This document shows, piece by piece, positions 16,215 to 28,157 of a stretch of 64,000 nt of DNA; positions within the stretch are counted from its first letter, which is position 1; every line of letters starts with the position of its first letter. Made by a program: the position numbers and the translations under genes. Source of the DNA: Caulobacter sp031457805 (GTDB lineage: Bacteria; Pseudomonadota; Alphaproteobacteria; Caulobacterales; Caulobacteraceae); the NCBI RefSeq assembly GCF_031457805.1, contig NZ_JAVDXI010000002.1, positions 496,001-560,000 on the forward strand, given 5' to 3'. The notes under the pieces were generated by a model, which made no database searches, was not told the DNA's origin, and was given only the letters and a program-made list of their open reading frames with translations.

Positions 16215-18134
16215 TCAGGGCGCGGCGGAGACGATCCGCATCGCCTCCAGCCCTGCGCCCATCAGCCGGTTGTCGACGCCTAGCCCCAGAGAGGCCGGCG
16301 TCTGCGGATCCTTGGTGTCGAAAACCACCTGCACCACGCCGCTCTTGAGCGCCTCGGCGGGAAGCAGCAGCCGGTAGTCGTGCCGGATGGCGTTCTGGCG
16401 GTTGAAGGTGAAGGTCTCCGACGCGCCGCCGGCCGAGACGGTGACCGTGCGGGTCGAGGTCTGCAGCGGCAGAAAGGCGAACGTCGCCACCTCCAGCACC
16501 GCGCCCGGCAGACTGCGTTGGGCTTCAGAGAGCCGCATCTCGACGATGGACTGGCGCCCGTCGGCCCACACGCCGCCCGCCTCCGGCGCGCTCCATCCCG
16601 TGCGCAGCGCGCTGACGCCGGAGCCGCCCGCCTTGAACATCAGCGACGGCGGCTCGACGCAGGCGCCGACCACCACCACCACCAGACCCAGCGGCGCGCC
16701 GGAGCGGCAGCCGGGCTTGTCATAGGCGTCGCCTGCGAGGGTGACGATATAGGGCACGTCGCCAGGACGGTTGGGGCGACCGTCATCCAGCAGGCTCAGC
16801 ACATTGCCGCCGTGCGGCGACTGCAGCATGCCGATGGTGCCCATATAGGTCGCCACCGCGGGAACCTGTGTGGCCGAGAACATCACCTGCTCGCCGTGCA
16901 AGCCGCGCGTCAGTCGCACCTCGCGCACATCGCGCAGCACCGCGGTGACCTGCGGCACGTCATAGACGCTGGGCCGCAGGAACACCGCCAGCATCACCAA
17001 CAGCTGAGCCGCCAGGGCCGGGATCACGCCCAGGCGAGCGCCCCAGCCGGACCGCTCCTCGAACGCCGCGCCGCGCACGCCCAGCACCGTCATCCCCCAC
17101 AGCGGGATGACGAAGACCAGCAGCGTGCAGACTCCGAACCCGTGCTTGAGCACCGCATACTCAGAGCCCTCGCCGCGCAGGGCGTAGAGGGCGTACTGGG
17201 CCAGCATAGATACGCCGGCGCCGGCGCCCAAGGCGGCGAGCAAGACGGCTGCGCGAGTCGGGCCGGCGTCCTCCTCGACGGCGGCCGGGGGACGCAGCGC
17301 CTCGATCAGGAAAATCCAGGCCGACAGCGCCACCAGCAGGGCCGACAGCCCCGCAAGCCCGTTCAACGTCATCGGCATGGCGAAATGGATGCTGCCGTTG
17401 TTGGCGGCCATCCAGCGCATGCTCCAGAAGAAAGGATTGCCCAGCAGGCCGGCGGCGATCAACGCAAGGCCGGCCAGGCCCATCCCGTCGATGCGGCGCG
17501 CGTGGATCATGTCGCGCAAAACCCCAAGTCCCAGCATCGCCATCAGCGCCCCGCACAGGCGCAGGGTCGGCACCAGGTGGAAGCAGCCGCAAAGCAGCAC
17601 CATGGCCGCGCCATAGACGGCGAACAGCGGCCGCGAGCGGGCCAGCACCACCGCCCCGCCCGCGACGCCCAGCGCCGCCACGGCTTCGCCGACCATCTGC
17701 GGATAGAAGAAGTTGCGCACCAGCTCGGCGCCGATCACGCCGCGCAACGCGTAGACATTGATCAGGGCCAGCCCTGCGCAGATCGTCAGATAGGTCAGCG
17801 ACACCCGCCGCGCCTGGTCGAACAGCACCAGCCACGCCACGCCCGCCGACAGCACGCCAGCCATCAGAAGCGCGTTGATCTCCGACCAGCCCAGGGTCGC
17901 GAACAGGCCGGCGAAGCGGTGGCTGAGCTTGGGATAGGCGACCATCTCAGCCATCCACTCGTGTCCGACCGGCGGCACCAGGAAGGCGCGGCGGACCACC
18001 TCCATCACCTGCAGGTGATACGAGGCGTCGATGGAGAGCGACAGCATCCGGTTCGTCGAGAGCGCGGCCGCCAGCACCAGGCACCACAGCACGATACCGC
18101 CTGCACGGATCCAAGCCGTCTTGTTCTCGAACAT
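16215..18134 (-). CDS. Large multi-spanning membrane protein, possible GT-C type
   Basis: A 639-residue protein with about ten predicted membrane helices in the first 430 residues and a soluble, probably periplasmic C-terminal domain of about 200 residues. The first extracytoplasmic loop carries SIDASYHLQVMEVVRR, an acidic residue in the position where polyprenyl-sugar-dependent (GT-C) glycosyltransferases keep theirs. It is convergent with the GT2-GtrA-methyltransferase operon, which could supply its substrate. I do not recognise a named family, so the GT-C idea is an inference. The start at 18134 (MFENKTAW) is chosen over an upstream one because it begins just before the first helix. Confidence 0.72.
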   Translation of the reverse strand: MFENKTAWIRAGGIVLWCLVLAAALSTNRMLSLSIDASYHLQVMEVVRRAFLVPPVGHEWMAEMVAYPKLSHRFAGLFATLGWSEINALLMAGVLSAGVAWLVLFDQARRVSLTYLTICAGLALINVYALRGVIGAELVRNFFYPQMVGEAVAALGVAGGAVVLARSRPLFAVYGAAMVLLCGCFHLVPTLRLCGALMAMLGLGVLRDMIHARRIDGMGLAGLALIAAGLLGNPFFWSMRWMAANNGSIHFAMPMTLNGLAGLSALLVALSAWIFLIEALRPPAAVEEDAGPTRAAVLLAALGAGAGVSMLAQYALYALRGEGSEYAVLKHGFGVCTLLVFVIPLWGMTVLGVRGAAFEERSGWGARLGVIPALAAQLLVMLAVFLRPSVYDVPQVTAVLRDVREVRLTRGLHGEQVMFSATQVPAVATYMGTIGMLQSPHGGNVLSLLDDGRPNRPGDVPYIVTLAGDAYDKPGCRSGAPLGLVVVVVGACVEPPSLMFKAGGSGVSALRTGWSAPEAGGVWADGRQSIVEMRLSEAQRSLPGAVLEVATFAFLPLQTSTRTVTVSAGGASETFTFNRQNAIRHDYRLLLPAEALKSGVVQVVFDTKDPQTPASLGLGVDNRLMGAGLEAMRIVSAAP

Positions 18135-18291
18135 CAGAGGTCGCCCCGATCGATTCCGCGTCGCCCCACGCAGGTCCGAAACTACTAGCAGCAAAGTCGC
18201 CGCTGAGAACCCCGCGTCCCAAGGTTGCGCTGGACCACGGCCAGGGCGCTCGGCCCCCGCATCGCGGAGAGCGAGCCGACGACGCCCCAGA

Positions 18292-18309
18292 TAATTACGA
18301 CCGTAATTA
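18292..18309. promoter_or_regulatory. Perfect 18-base palindrome TAATTACG-AC-CGTAATTA
   Basis: Perfect 8-2-8 palindrome in the region before the gene at 18373, followed by an AT-rich stretch (TTTATGCTTGTAAAAT) that could be a promoter. Its symmetry suggests an operator for an unknown dimeric regulator. Confidence 0.5.
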
Positions 18310-18372
18310 GTTTATGCTTGTAAAATCCAAAACCTCCGCCACTCTTCCTTGCGACACGGGACGGAGCGCGCC

Positions 18373-18915
18373 ATGACCGCTTTGGATTTCGGCGCCCGCC
18401 GCCGCCGCACCTCGGCGGCCGCGCGGGTGTTCTCGACCATCGCCGTGGCCGGCGCTTTTGGCGCGATCATCGTGACGGGCGTGGATGTGGCCCGGTTCGA
18501 GCGCGCGTACGCCGATCTGCCCGCGGCCACACCCGAGCAGGCCGCCCGCTACGCCCCGTTGGCGCGGACCAACTGGCGAATGGTCCACGCCAATCTCGAG
18601 GCCCGCCTGCAGCAGACCAACCCGCTGGAGCTGGGCGCGGTGTGGTCAACCCGCACGGGCCGCATCTGCGGCCTGGTCAATGGCCGGGGCAGCTTCGGCG
18701 GCCTCACGGCCATGGCCCGGTTCTACACGGTGGACCAGCAGCCGGTGTTCCACCGCGACACCGACCACCTGAGCTTCCAGCACGAATGGTTCCAGTGCCG
18801 CCGCGACCCCTATGTGATGCTGAACCAGGGCACGATGGAGCCGGGCTTCTGCGGGACGGAGCTGGGGCGGCGGCGGTGTTATGCGGTGAAGAACGGGGTG
18901 CGGCGCGGGCCTTAG
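18373..18915 (+). CDS. Hypothetical single-pass membrane protein
   Basis: A 180-residue protein of unknown function. One membrane segment lies near the N-terminus (TIAVAGAFGAIIVTGVDVA, residues about 22-42), which leaves a mostly soluble, probably periplasmic domain. That domain contains four Cys residues (in GRICGLVN, WFQCRRD, GFCGTELG and RRCYAVK) that could form disulfides. The start at 18373 is preferred over the TTG at 18349 because GGAG precedes it. Its last codons overlap the 3' end of the converging DUF2269 gene by four bases. Confidence 0.68.
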   Translation: MTALDFGARRRRTSAAARVFSTIAVAGAFGAIIVTGVDVARFERAYADLPAATPEQAARYAPLARTNWRMVHANLEARLQQTNPLELGAVWSTRTGRICGLVNGRGSFGGLTAMARFYTVDQQPVFHRDTDHLSFQHEWFQCRRDPYVMLNQGTMEPGFCGTELGRRRCYAVKNGVRRGP

Positions 18916-19382
18916 AAGGCCGGCTTGGCGACCATCAACCACACGATGGCCAGCACCGAGGCGAAGGCCGGAAAGCCGAGCACGAACCAGATGCGGAAGA
19001 GCCGGTCATAAGCAGCCGGCAAGGGCTCGCCCGCCGTGACGGCCGCCTCGGCCAGTCGCCTCAGTCGCATCTGGATCCACACCACCGGCAGCCAGCATAG
19101 GCCGGTGACGACATACAGCGCCAGACTCAGCGCGACCCAGCCGGTGTTGAACGGAAATCCTGCCATATGGGCCAGGGCCCCGCCGGTGATCGGCTGGGCG
19201 ATCACCGCCGTGGTGGTGAAGACGAAGTCGGCCAGGACGACGATCCGTGCGGTGTGGGCGATCAGGACCGGGTCGCGGGTGTGGTGGGCCATCAGCATGA
19301 AGAAGGCGATCCCCGCGCCCGTCCCCAGTAGCACCGCCGCGCCAATGATGTGAGCCGCCTTGATCAGTAGATAGAGCTCCAT
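18912..19382 (-). CDS. DUF2269 family membrane protein
   Basis: A 156-residue protein with four predicted membrane helices, matching the DUF2269 family (YLLIKAAHIIGAAVLLGTG at the start, and WVALSLALYVVTGLCWLPVVW in the third helix). The function is unknown. Its start overlaps the stop of the upstream SDR/DoxX-like gene by one base (TGATG), so the two are cotranslated. This pairing with an SDR-DoxX fusion is seen in many bacteria and suggests a shared, undefined role. Confidence 0.82.
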   Translation of the reverse strand: MELYLLIKAAHIIGAAVLLGTGAGIAFFMLMAHHTRDPVLIAHTARIVVLADFVFTTTAVIAQPITGGALAHMAGFPFNTGWVALSLALYVVTGLCWLPVVWIQMRLRRLAEAAVTAGEPLPAAYDRLFRIWFVLGFPAFASVLAIVWLMVAKPAF

Positions 19383-20674
19383 CACCGCTCCTCCAGCGTC
19401 GTCAGGGCGGCCACCGCCAGCATGGCGGCGGGGATGCTCTTGACCAGCGGACCCAGCGGGTCGAGCCACAGGTCGGGCCGCACCAGCGCTCCGCCCAGCA
19501 GGTAGCCGGCTGTCACCAGTAGCATGCCCCTCAGCGCCAGGCCGGCCGTGCGGCGATGGGCGACCAGCAGCGCCAGGGCGATGTCGGCGACGCTTCCGCC
19601 GACCACCGCTGCAACGGCCAGTTCCTCCGAGACCCCCGCCGTCGTCAGGGTCGCCACCGCCGGCGAAAAGCCCGCCGTCACCCCGATCAGCCCCGACACC
19701 AGCCAGAAGGCGAACAGGACGAGCAAGATCAGCGGCTTGGCGAAATAGGCGCGGGCGAACCAGCGCTCCTGCACGCCGGACGGCATGGCCGCCAGCAGGG
19801 CGTCCAGCGACTTGAACTGCAGGCCCAGCATGGCGGCGTCGCCCGCCTCGCCCCGCACGCCCATCCGTAGCTGCGCCAAGGCGGCCGTGCGCATCGGGCT
19901 GCGCCAGCCCAGAAGGGCCAGGGCGTCGGCGCCGACGGCGGCGATCCGCGCCAGGGCCGGCGGCAGGTCGACGACCGGCGCGGCGGGAAAACCCAGCCAA
20001 GCCCGCAGGCGAGATACGAGATCCTTCAAGGCCACGGCCTCGGCGTCCACGAGGTCGAGGCGCTGGCGCAGCGGCGCGTCCGGCGCGAGGCACCGAACAA
20101 CGGCGGCGGCCACGTCGTCGGCCGCCACCACCTGCACTCGGCTATCGCCATGGACGACAGGCGCAAACCCCGGAAAGCCCGCCAAGCCGCGCAGCAGCGC
20201 CGTACCGCCATAGGCCGCCGGACCGATCACGAGGCCGGGACGCAGAACAATCCAGTCGAGCCCCGCGCATTCGGCCAACAACGTCTCGGCTGCGTGTTTG
20301 GTGGTGTTGAAAGCCGTCGGCTTGCCGGCCTCGACCCCGGCGGCGGAGATATGGATGAACCGCACGCCCTGCGCCCGACAGGCGCTGGCCAGTCGCCGGA
20401 CACCCTCAACATGCACCGCGTTCAAGTCGTCGCGCGGACTGTCCTGCAGGGCGCCAGCGCAATTGACCACGGCTGCGACGCCGTCGAGCAGCGCGGTCCA
20501 GTCCGCAAGGCTGGCCGTCACCAGATCCGCCCGCTTCCAGTGAAGGTTCGCAAACCGCCGCCGCGCCTGGGTCAGATCGCGCCCGACGCCAATGACGTCA
20601 TGCCCCTCCGCAACCAGTCGGGCGGAGATGTATGAGCCGATGAGCCCATAGGCTCCGATGACGGCGACGCGCAT
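19382..20674 (-). CDS. SDR-family protein fused to DoxX-like membrane domain
   Basis: A 430-residue two-domain protein. The N-terminal half is an atypical NAD(P)-binding Rossmann domain, with VAVIGAYGLIGSYISARL at residues 3-20, the VVNCAGALQDSPRD core, and GKPTAFNTTKHAAETLL as the region replacing the usual YxxxK. The C-terminal 130 residues hold four membrane helices resembling DoxX-like proteins. The substrate is unknown. The start at 20674 gives MRVAVIGAYG; a longer frame upstream runs into a repeat and is rejected. It is coupled to the DUF2269 gene. Confidence 0.82.
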   Translation of the reverse strand: MRVAVIGAYGLIGSYISARLVAEGHDVIGVGRDLTQARRRFANLHWKRADLVTASLADWTALLDGVAAVVNCAGALQDSPRDDLNAVHVEGVRRLASACRAQGVRFIHISAAGVEAGKPTAFNTTKHAAETLLAECAGLDWIVLRPGLVIGPAAYGGTALLRGLAGFPGFAPVVHGDSRVQVVAADDVAAAVVRCLAPDAPLRQRLDLVDAEAVALKDLVSRLRAWLGFPAAPVVDLPPALARIAAVGADALALLGWRSPMRTAALAQLRMGVRGEAGDAAMLGLQFKSLDALLAAMPSGVQERWFARAYFAKPLILLVLFAFWLVSGLIGVTAGFSPAVATLTTAGVSEELAVAAVVGGSVADIALALLVAHRRTAGLALRGMLLVTAGYLLGGALVRPDLWLDPLGPLVKSIPAAMLAVAALTTLEER

Positions 20675-20835
20675 GGGGCCTTCAGTAGCTCTTCTCTCCG
20701 AGCGGGAGAAGGTGTCGCCATCCCGGTTCCCGCTCTCGGGAGAAAGGGAGGATGAGTGCGTACCCCGGTCAGGGCGCGCACCGAACGCCGCCTCAAGCGC
20801 CTCGATCTGAAAGGGTGAAACCACTCACCCTCCCA

Positions 20836-20882
20836 TCCCGACATGCGTCGGGACGCCCCCCCCCTCTCTCAAAGAGAGAGGG
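20836..20882. terminator. Tandem hairpins downstream of carB
   Basis: Two perfect hairpins lie 3' of carB: CCCTCTCTC-AAA-GAGAGAGGG (20862-20882), adjacent to the carB stop, and TCCCGAC-ATGC-GTCGGGA (20836-20853) beyond it. Neither is followed by a long U tract, so termination may rely on Rho or the pair may be part of an intergenic repeat. Confidence 0.55.
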
Positions 20883-20893
20883 ATTTCAAGGAC

Positions 20894-24193
<3,300 letters not shown>

Positions 24194-24464
24194 GGCTAAC
24201 TCGCGCAAAGACACGGTCGCGCACATCCGCGCGCCCGCTGTCGACCATCTTGCAGGTTAAGGCGCCCGTGTAGAGACGGAGTCGGTTTGGCGCAACCCCG
24301 CATGTTGGCGCAGGGTTAAGGGGGAGGAGCATCCCGCCTGAGGGACGCCAGTGACGGGCTTTGTTCGGCGCAGTTCACCCCCCTCATTCCAGGGCGGGGA
24401 TGACTGGCGCCGACGCGCTCCGACGATGCGGCCCGACTGTCCGGAGTCGGCGTTCCCTTCCCGA
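24194..24464. other. Intergenic region between carB and HWE kinase
   Basis: It holds the carB promoter region at its left end and, from about 24350, GC-rich repeat sequence (CACCCCCCTCATTCCAGG, GGCGCCGACGCG, CTTCCCGATCAAAGGGGGAAG). The hairpin CTTCCC...GGGGGAAG runs into the last codons and stop of the kinase gene. No gene is seen in it. Confidence 0.5.
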
Positions 24465-25829
24465 TCAAAGGGGGAAGATGACTTCGACGAGCAAGCCGCT
24501 AGGCTCCCAGGCGCGACGAATGACGCCACGCAACTGCCGTACGACGTTGTCCACCAGGATAGACCCGAAGCCTTGTCGCGTGGGGGCGACGACCTCGGGA
24601 CCTCCGCTTTCCCGCCACTGGAGCGTCACCCCCCTGTCGCTGAGCGTCCAGGTCACGGTCATTCGCCCCCCGCCCTGGCTGCAAGCGCCATACTTGTTGG
24701 CGTTGGTGGCCAACTCGTGGAGCAAGAGGCTGATGGGCTGGACCTGCTCGGGCGACAGGTTGACCTTGGGACCCGCGACCTCGACAAGATCTTTGGGACA
24801 CAGAGCGTCAAGCTCTTCCCTCACCACATCTTCCAGACGCCCTCCTTCCCATTGGCGTGTCGCCAGGGACGTCTGCGCGCGCGCCAGCGCGTCGATCCGG
24901 CCGGTAAGAATGGCTTTGTAATCGGCCATTCCGTCCGCCCGGGTCAGGCGCGCCAGGGATTGCACGATCGACAGAACGTTCCGCGCGCGATGATCGACCT
25001 CGCGCATCAGAAGTTTCCGCGCCTCCTCGTGGCGCTTTTCAAGGCTGATGTCGCGGACCTCGATGATCGTCCCGATCACCTTGGCGTGGTCATCCCTTAT
25101 AGGACTGGCGGTGAAGGCGACGGGGTAGAAGGAGCCATCCTTGTGCACGAAGACTTCTTCGCCTTGGGTGCCGGCGTTCTCGGGAAAAGCCCTGTCGATC
25201 GCGCATTCCGAGAGCGGAAATGGCGAGCCGTCCGGGCGAGAGTGATGAATGACGTCGTGGAGAACCCGCCCCGCAGTTTCCTGAAAGGTAAAGCCCGTTA
25301 GTCTCTCAGCCGCCTTGTTCATGAACACGCAACGCTGCTGCTCATTCATCAAGAATACCGACATGGATGTATTGTCTAGAATAGCATCAAGACGCCGAAC
25401 CGTATCCCTTAGTTCCGCTTCGATGAGAACGTGCGTCGTTATATCTTTAATGGCGGCGTAATAGACAACATCATCTTCATCGTCAAAAATCTGCAACTTC
25501 ACCGAGACATGATATTCGGAACCATCCTTCCTCCTATGCTTCGTCTCGAAATCTAATCTCTCAACGCCTTTATTCTTCAGCGGCTCAATGAGTTTTATAA
25601 AATCATTTTTACTTATGCCTGGCTTCAGATCCCACGGCGTCAGCAAGCGTAGCTCTTCAATGGTGTAACCAAGGTTTTCACGAGCCCCCTTGTTCACAAT
25701 CCTGAAAAGAAAGTCGTCTGCTGAGAAGACGTAGACTTCACTCGCAGCTTCTTCAACAATGCGACCAAGGCGATCGCTTGTGACACCGAAGACGCCAGCC
25801 ATGGTCGGTTTTTCCGCCTGAGCGCGCAT
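24465..25829 (-). CDS. HWE-family PAS-PAS histidine kinase
   Basis: Soluble sensor kinase, 454 residues. Two PAS domains (about residues 15-130 and 140-260) are followed by an HWE kinase core: the phospho-acceptor in MREVDHRARNVLSIVQSLARL, the N-box LLHELATNANKYGA, and GFGSILVDNVVRQLRG near the end. HWE kinases are abundant in alphaproteobacteria and often sense light, redox state or general stress. The 5' half is strikingly AT-rich (see findings), unlike the 3' half. The start is uncertain: 25829 is used, and 25802 (MAGVFGV) is equally possible. The stop lies in a repeat. Confidence 0.87.
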   Translation of the reverse strand: MRAQAEKPTMAGVFGVTSDRLGRIVEEAASEVYVFSADDFLFRIVNKGARENLGYTIEELRLLTPWDLKPGISKNDFIKLIEPLKNKGVERLDFETKHRRKDGSEYHVSVKLQIFDDEDDVVYYAAIKDITTHVLIEAELRDTVRRLDAILDNTSMSVFLMNEQQRCVFMNKAAERLTGFTFQETAGRVLHDVIHHSRPDGSPFPLSECAIDRAFPENAGTQGEEVFVHKDGSFYPVAFTASPIRDDHAKVIGTIIEVRDISLEKRHEEARKLLMREVDHRARNVLSIVQSLARLTRADGMADYKAILTGRIDALARAQTSLATRQWEGGRLEDVVREELDALCPKDLVEVAGPKVNLSPEQVQPISLLLHELATNANKYGACSQGGGRMTVTWTLSDRGVTLQWRESGGPEVVAPTRQGFGSILVDNVVRQLRGVIRRAWEPSGLLVEVIFPL

Positions 25830-26216
25830 TGCTCAACATTATGCCTATTTAAGTGCTGGCGCGGTGGCAATGCTTTCAAAGCATATTGCTTATGGCCAAG
25901 CTTAAAGCGAACGGGACGGCGAGAGGCTCGTTACGCCCGGTCGGGCTATGATCACTTGTTTTTGGAACTGTCCGGCGGGCCGTACGCAGGCGATCGCCAG
26001 CATCGCTCTTGATTGACCAGCTCCAAGGAACCGATGGCCTGAGACCTCGACCAACGCTCCGCAGTCTTCCGTGAAGTCGACCGCCGCCACGCCCTGCAGC
26101 CGCTCCGTATGGAACTGCCCCCTCAAGCTCCGCCTCGCACCCCCCGCGCAAATCAAGCTGAACCCATTCCAGCCTCGTCCGTTTCCCGATGGCGTAGCTT
26201 CGGGGAAACCTCTTTC
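25830..26216. other. Intergenic region with possible minus-strand gene remnant
   Basis: The first 70 bases are AT-rich and form the kinase promoter region. The rest is GC-rich, and its minus strand stays open from about 26180 to a stop at 25902. That frame reads FHTERLQGVAAVDFTEDCGA and later MLAIACVRPAGQ with no good start codon or ribosome site. It looks more like a decayed or partial coding segment than random sequence, but I cannot confirm a gene. Confidence 0.3.
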
Positions 26217-27998
26217 GTGACATTGCAGCAGAGCCTGGCCTTCGCGCTGATCGGCGCAACCGTGATCGCCTTCATCTGGGGGCGGTGGCGCTATGACCTG
26301 ATCGCGCTCGGCGCGTTGGCGGCCGGCATGGCGCTGGGTCTGATCCCGGTGAAGGCGGCGTTCGACGGCTTCGCCAACGACATCGTCATCATCATCGCCA
26401 GCGCTCTCGTCCTGTCGGCGGCGGTCGCGCGCAGCGGCTTTGTCGACATGATCATGGCCCCGCTGTTGCCCAAGCTGAAGGACGAGCGCAGCCAGGTGCC
26501 GGTGCTGGCCGGCGCGACGGCGGTGCTGTCGATGGCCACCAAGAACGTCGGAGCGCTGGCCCTGATGATGCCCAGCGCGCTGCAGATCGCCAAGCGCACC
26601 GGCGTCCCGCCGGGCCGCCTGCTGATGCCGATGGCGTTCGGTTCGCTGGTCGGCGGGCTGGCTGTGCTGGTCGGCACCTCGCCCAACATCATCGTCTCGG
26701 AAGTACGCCAGGAGGCGATGGGCCAGCCGTTCAAGATGTTCGACTTCCTGCCGGTCGGCGGGATCCTGACCGTCATCGCCATCGCCTATCTGACGATCGG
26801 CTATCGCCTGCTGCCCCGCTCGCGCCAGGCGGCGATTGACGTGGACGCGGCCCTGGCCGCCAAGGCCTATGTCACCGAGGTCGCCGTCCCCGAGGACTGG
26901 AGCTTTCACGCCAATACCGTGGGCGCGCTGAAAAAGGCCGCCGACGGCGCGGTCTCGGTGGTCGCCGTTCTGCGCGGCCGCAAGCGGCTGGAGTCGCCGC
27001 ATTCCAACCTGAAGATCCATTCGGGCGACATCCTCCTGTTGGAGGGCGAGCAGCAGGAGCTGAACCAGCTGATCGTCGCGGCCAAGCTGCGGCTCAGCGA
27101 CGCCGATCGTCCCTTGGCGATGAACGAACCGACCGACGAGGTGCGCGTCGTCGAGGCGGTGATCGGCGGCGAAAGCGACCTGATCGGCGAATCCGCCCGC
27201 AGCGTGACGCTCAGCCACGCCCATGGGGTCAACCTGCTGGGCGTGTCGCGCAGCGGTCATCGGATGGCCGGACGCCTGGCGACCATCCGCCTGCGGGCGG
27301 GCGACATTCTGGTCCTGCAGGGCGGCGAGCACGCCCTGCCCTCGGCGCTGCAGGCGCTGGGCCTGTTGCCCCTGGCCGAGCGCGAGGTGAGGCTGGGCGG
27401 CGTGCGGCACGCGCTGCTGCCGGTGATCATCCTGGCCGTGGCTATGGCGCTGGTCGCGACGGGCGTTGTGCCCGTGGCCGCCGGCTTCTTCGGCGCGGCG
27501 GTGCTGGTGGTCGCCTGCGGCGCGCTGCGGATGCGCGAGGCCTATGCGGCCCTGGAGGCGCCGGTGCTGGTGCTGGTGGCGGCGCTGATCCCGGTCAGCG
27601 ACACCGTGCAGAAGACCGGCGGCGCCGACCTGATCGCGAGCTGGTTGTCGGGGGCCTTCCATGGCCTGCCGCCGCTCCTCACCCTGACGGCGATGATGGC
27701 CGTGGCCATGGCCGCCACGCCGTTCCTGAACAACGCCGCCACTGTGCTGATCGCCGCGCCCATCGGCATGGGCGTGGCCCAGCGCCTGGGCCTGTCGCCC
27801 GATCCGTTCCTGATGGCCGTGGCGGTCGGGGCGGGTTGCGATTTCCTCACGCCCGTCGGCCACCAGTGCAACACCCTGGTGATGGGCCCCGGCGGCTATC
27901 GCTTCGGCGACTATGCGCGGCTGGGCGCGCCGCTGACCATCCTGATCCTGCTGATCGCGCCTTGGCTGATCGCCTGGTTCTGGCCGTTTACGGGATAG
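26217..27998 (+). CDS. SLC13-type anion transporter with RCK_C domains
   Basis: Inner-membrane transporter of the DASS/SLC13 (citrate/sulfate permease-like) group, 593 residues from the chosen start. Membrane helices flank a central cytoplasmic region of two TrkA-C (RCK_C) domains (about residues 205-380). Family motifs are GTSPNIIVSEVRQEAMG in the first half and FLNNAATVLIAAP in the second, with VGAGCDFLTPVGHQCNTLVM near the end. The likely cargo is sulfate or a dicarboxylate; the sequence does not decide. The start is GTG at 26217 with GGGGAAA about nine bases upstream. An in-frame ATG at 26109 would add a Pro-rich leader and is less convincing. Confidence 0.85.
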   Translation: MTLQQSLAFALIGATVIAFIWGRWRYDLIALGALAAGMALGLIPVKAAFDGFANDIVIIIASALVLSAAVARSGFVDMIMAPLLPKLKDERSQVPVLAGATAVLSMATKNVGALALMMPSALQIAKRTGVPPGRLLMPMAFGSLVGGLAVLVGTSPNIIVSEVRQEAMGQPFKMFDFLPVGGILTVIAIAYLTIGYRLLPRSRQAAIDVDAALAAKAYVTEVAVPEDWSFHANTVGALKKAADGAVSVVAVLRGRKRLESPHSNLKIHSGDILLLEGEQQELNQLIVAAKLRLSDADRPLAMNEPTDEVRVVEAVIGGESDLIGESARSVTLSHAHGVNLLGVSRSGHRMAGRLATIRLRAGDILVLQGGEHALPSALQALGLLPLAEREVRLGGVRHALLPVIILAVAMALVATGVVPVAAGFFGAAVLVVACGALRMREAYAALEAPVLVLVAALIPVSDTVQKTGGADLIASWLSGAFHGLPPLLTLTAMMAVAMAATPFLNNAATVLIAAPIGMGVAQRLGLSPDPFLMAVAVGAGCDFLTPVGHQCNTLVMGPGGYRFGDYARLGAPLTILILLIAPWLIAWFWPFTG

Positions 27999-28004
27999 AC
28001 CGCG

Positions 28005-28157
28005 CTACTCGTCAGAGGGTCCGTCCCGGGGTTCGACCACCGCAGGATCGCTGGGACCGAACAGCAGCCAGGCGTCGTCGCCGAACCCCTCGCCCTCTTC
28101 GCGCTCGACCCGCATCATCGCGGCCAGCCAGCTCGCGCCTGTCATTCGCAGAACCAT
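28005..28157 (-). CDS. Small hypothetical protein, 50 residues
   Basis: A short acidic-tailed protein. A hydrophobic/Met-rich N-terminal segment (MVLRMTGASWLAAMMRVERE) is followed by an acidic, Trp-containing tail (GFGDDAWLLFGPSDPAVVEP). The start at 28157 has an ideal AAGGAG seven bases upstream, which is the main evidence that it is translated. The function is unknown. It is convergent with the transporter gene (six bases between stop codons) and divergent from the cold-shock gene. Confidence 0.6.
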   Translation of the reverse strand: MVLRMTGASWLAAMMRVEREEGEGFGDDAWLLFGPSDPAVVEPRDGPSDE

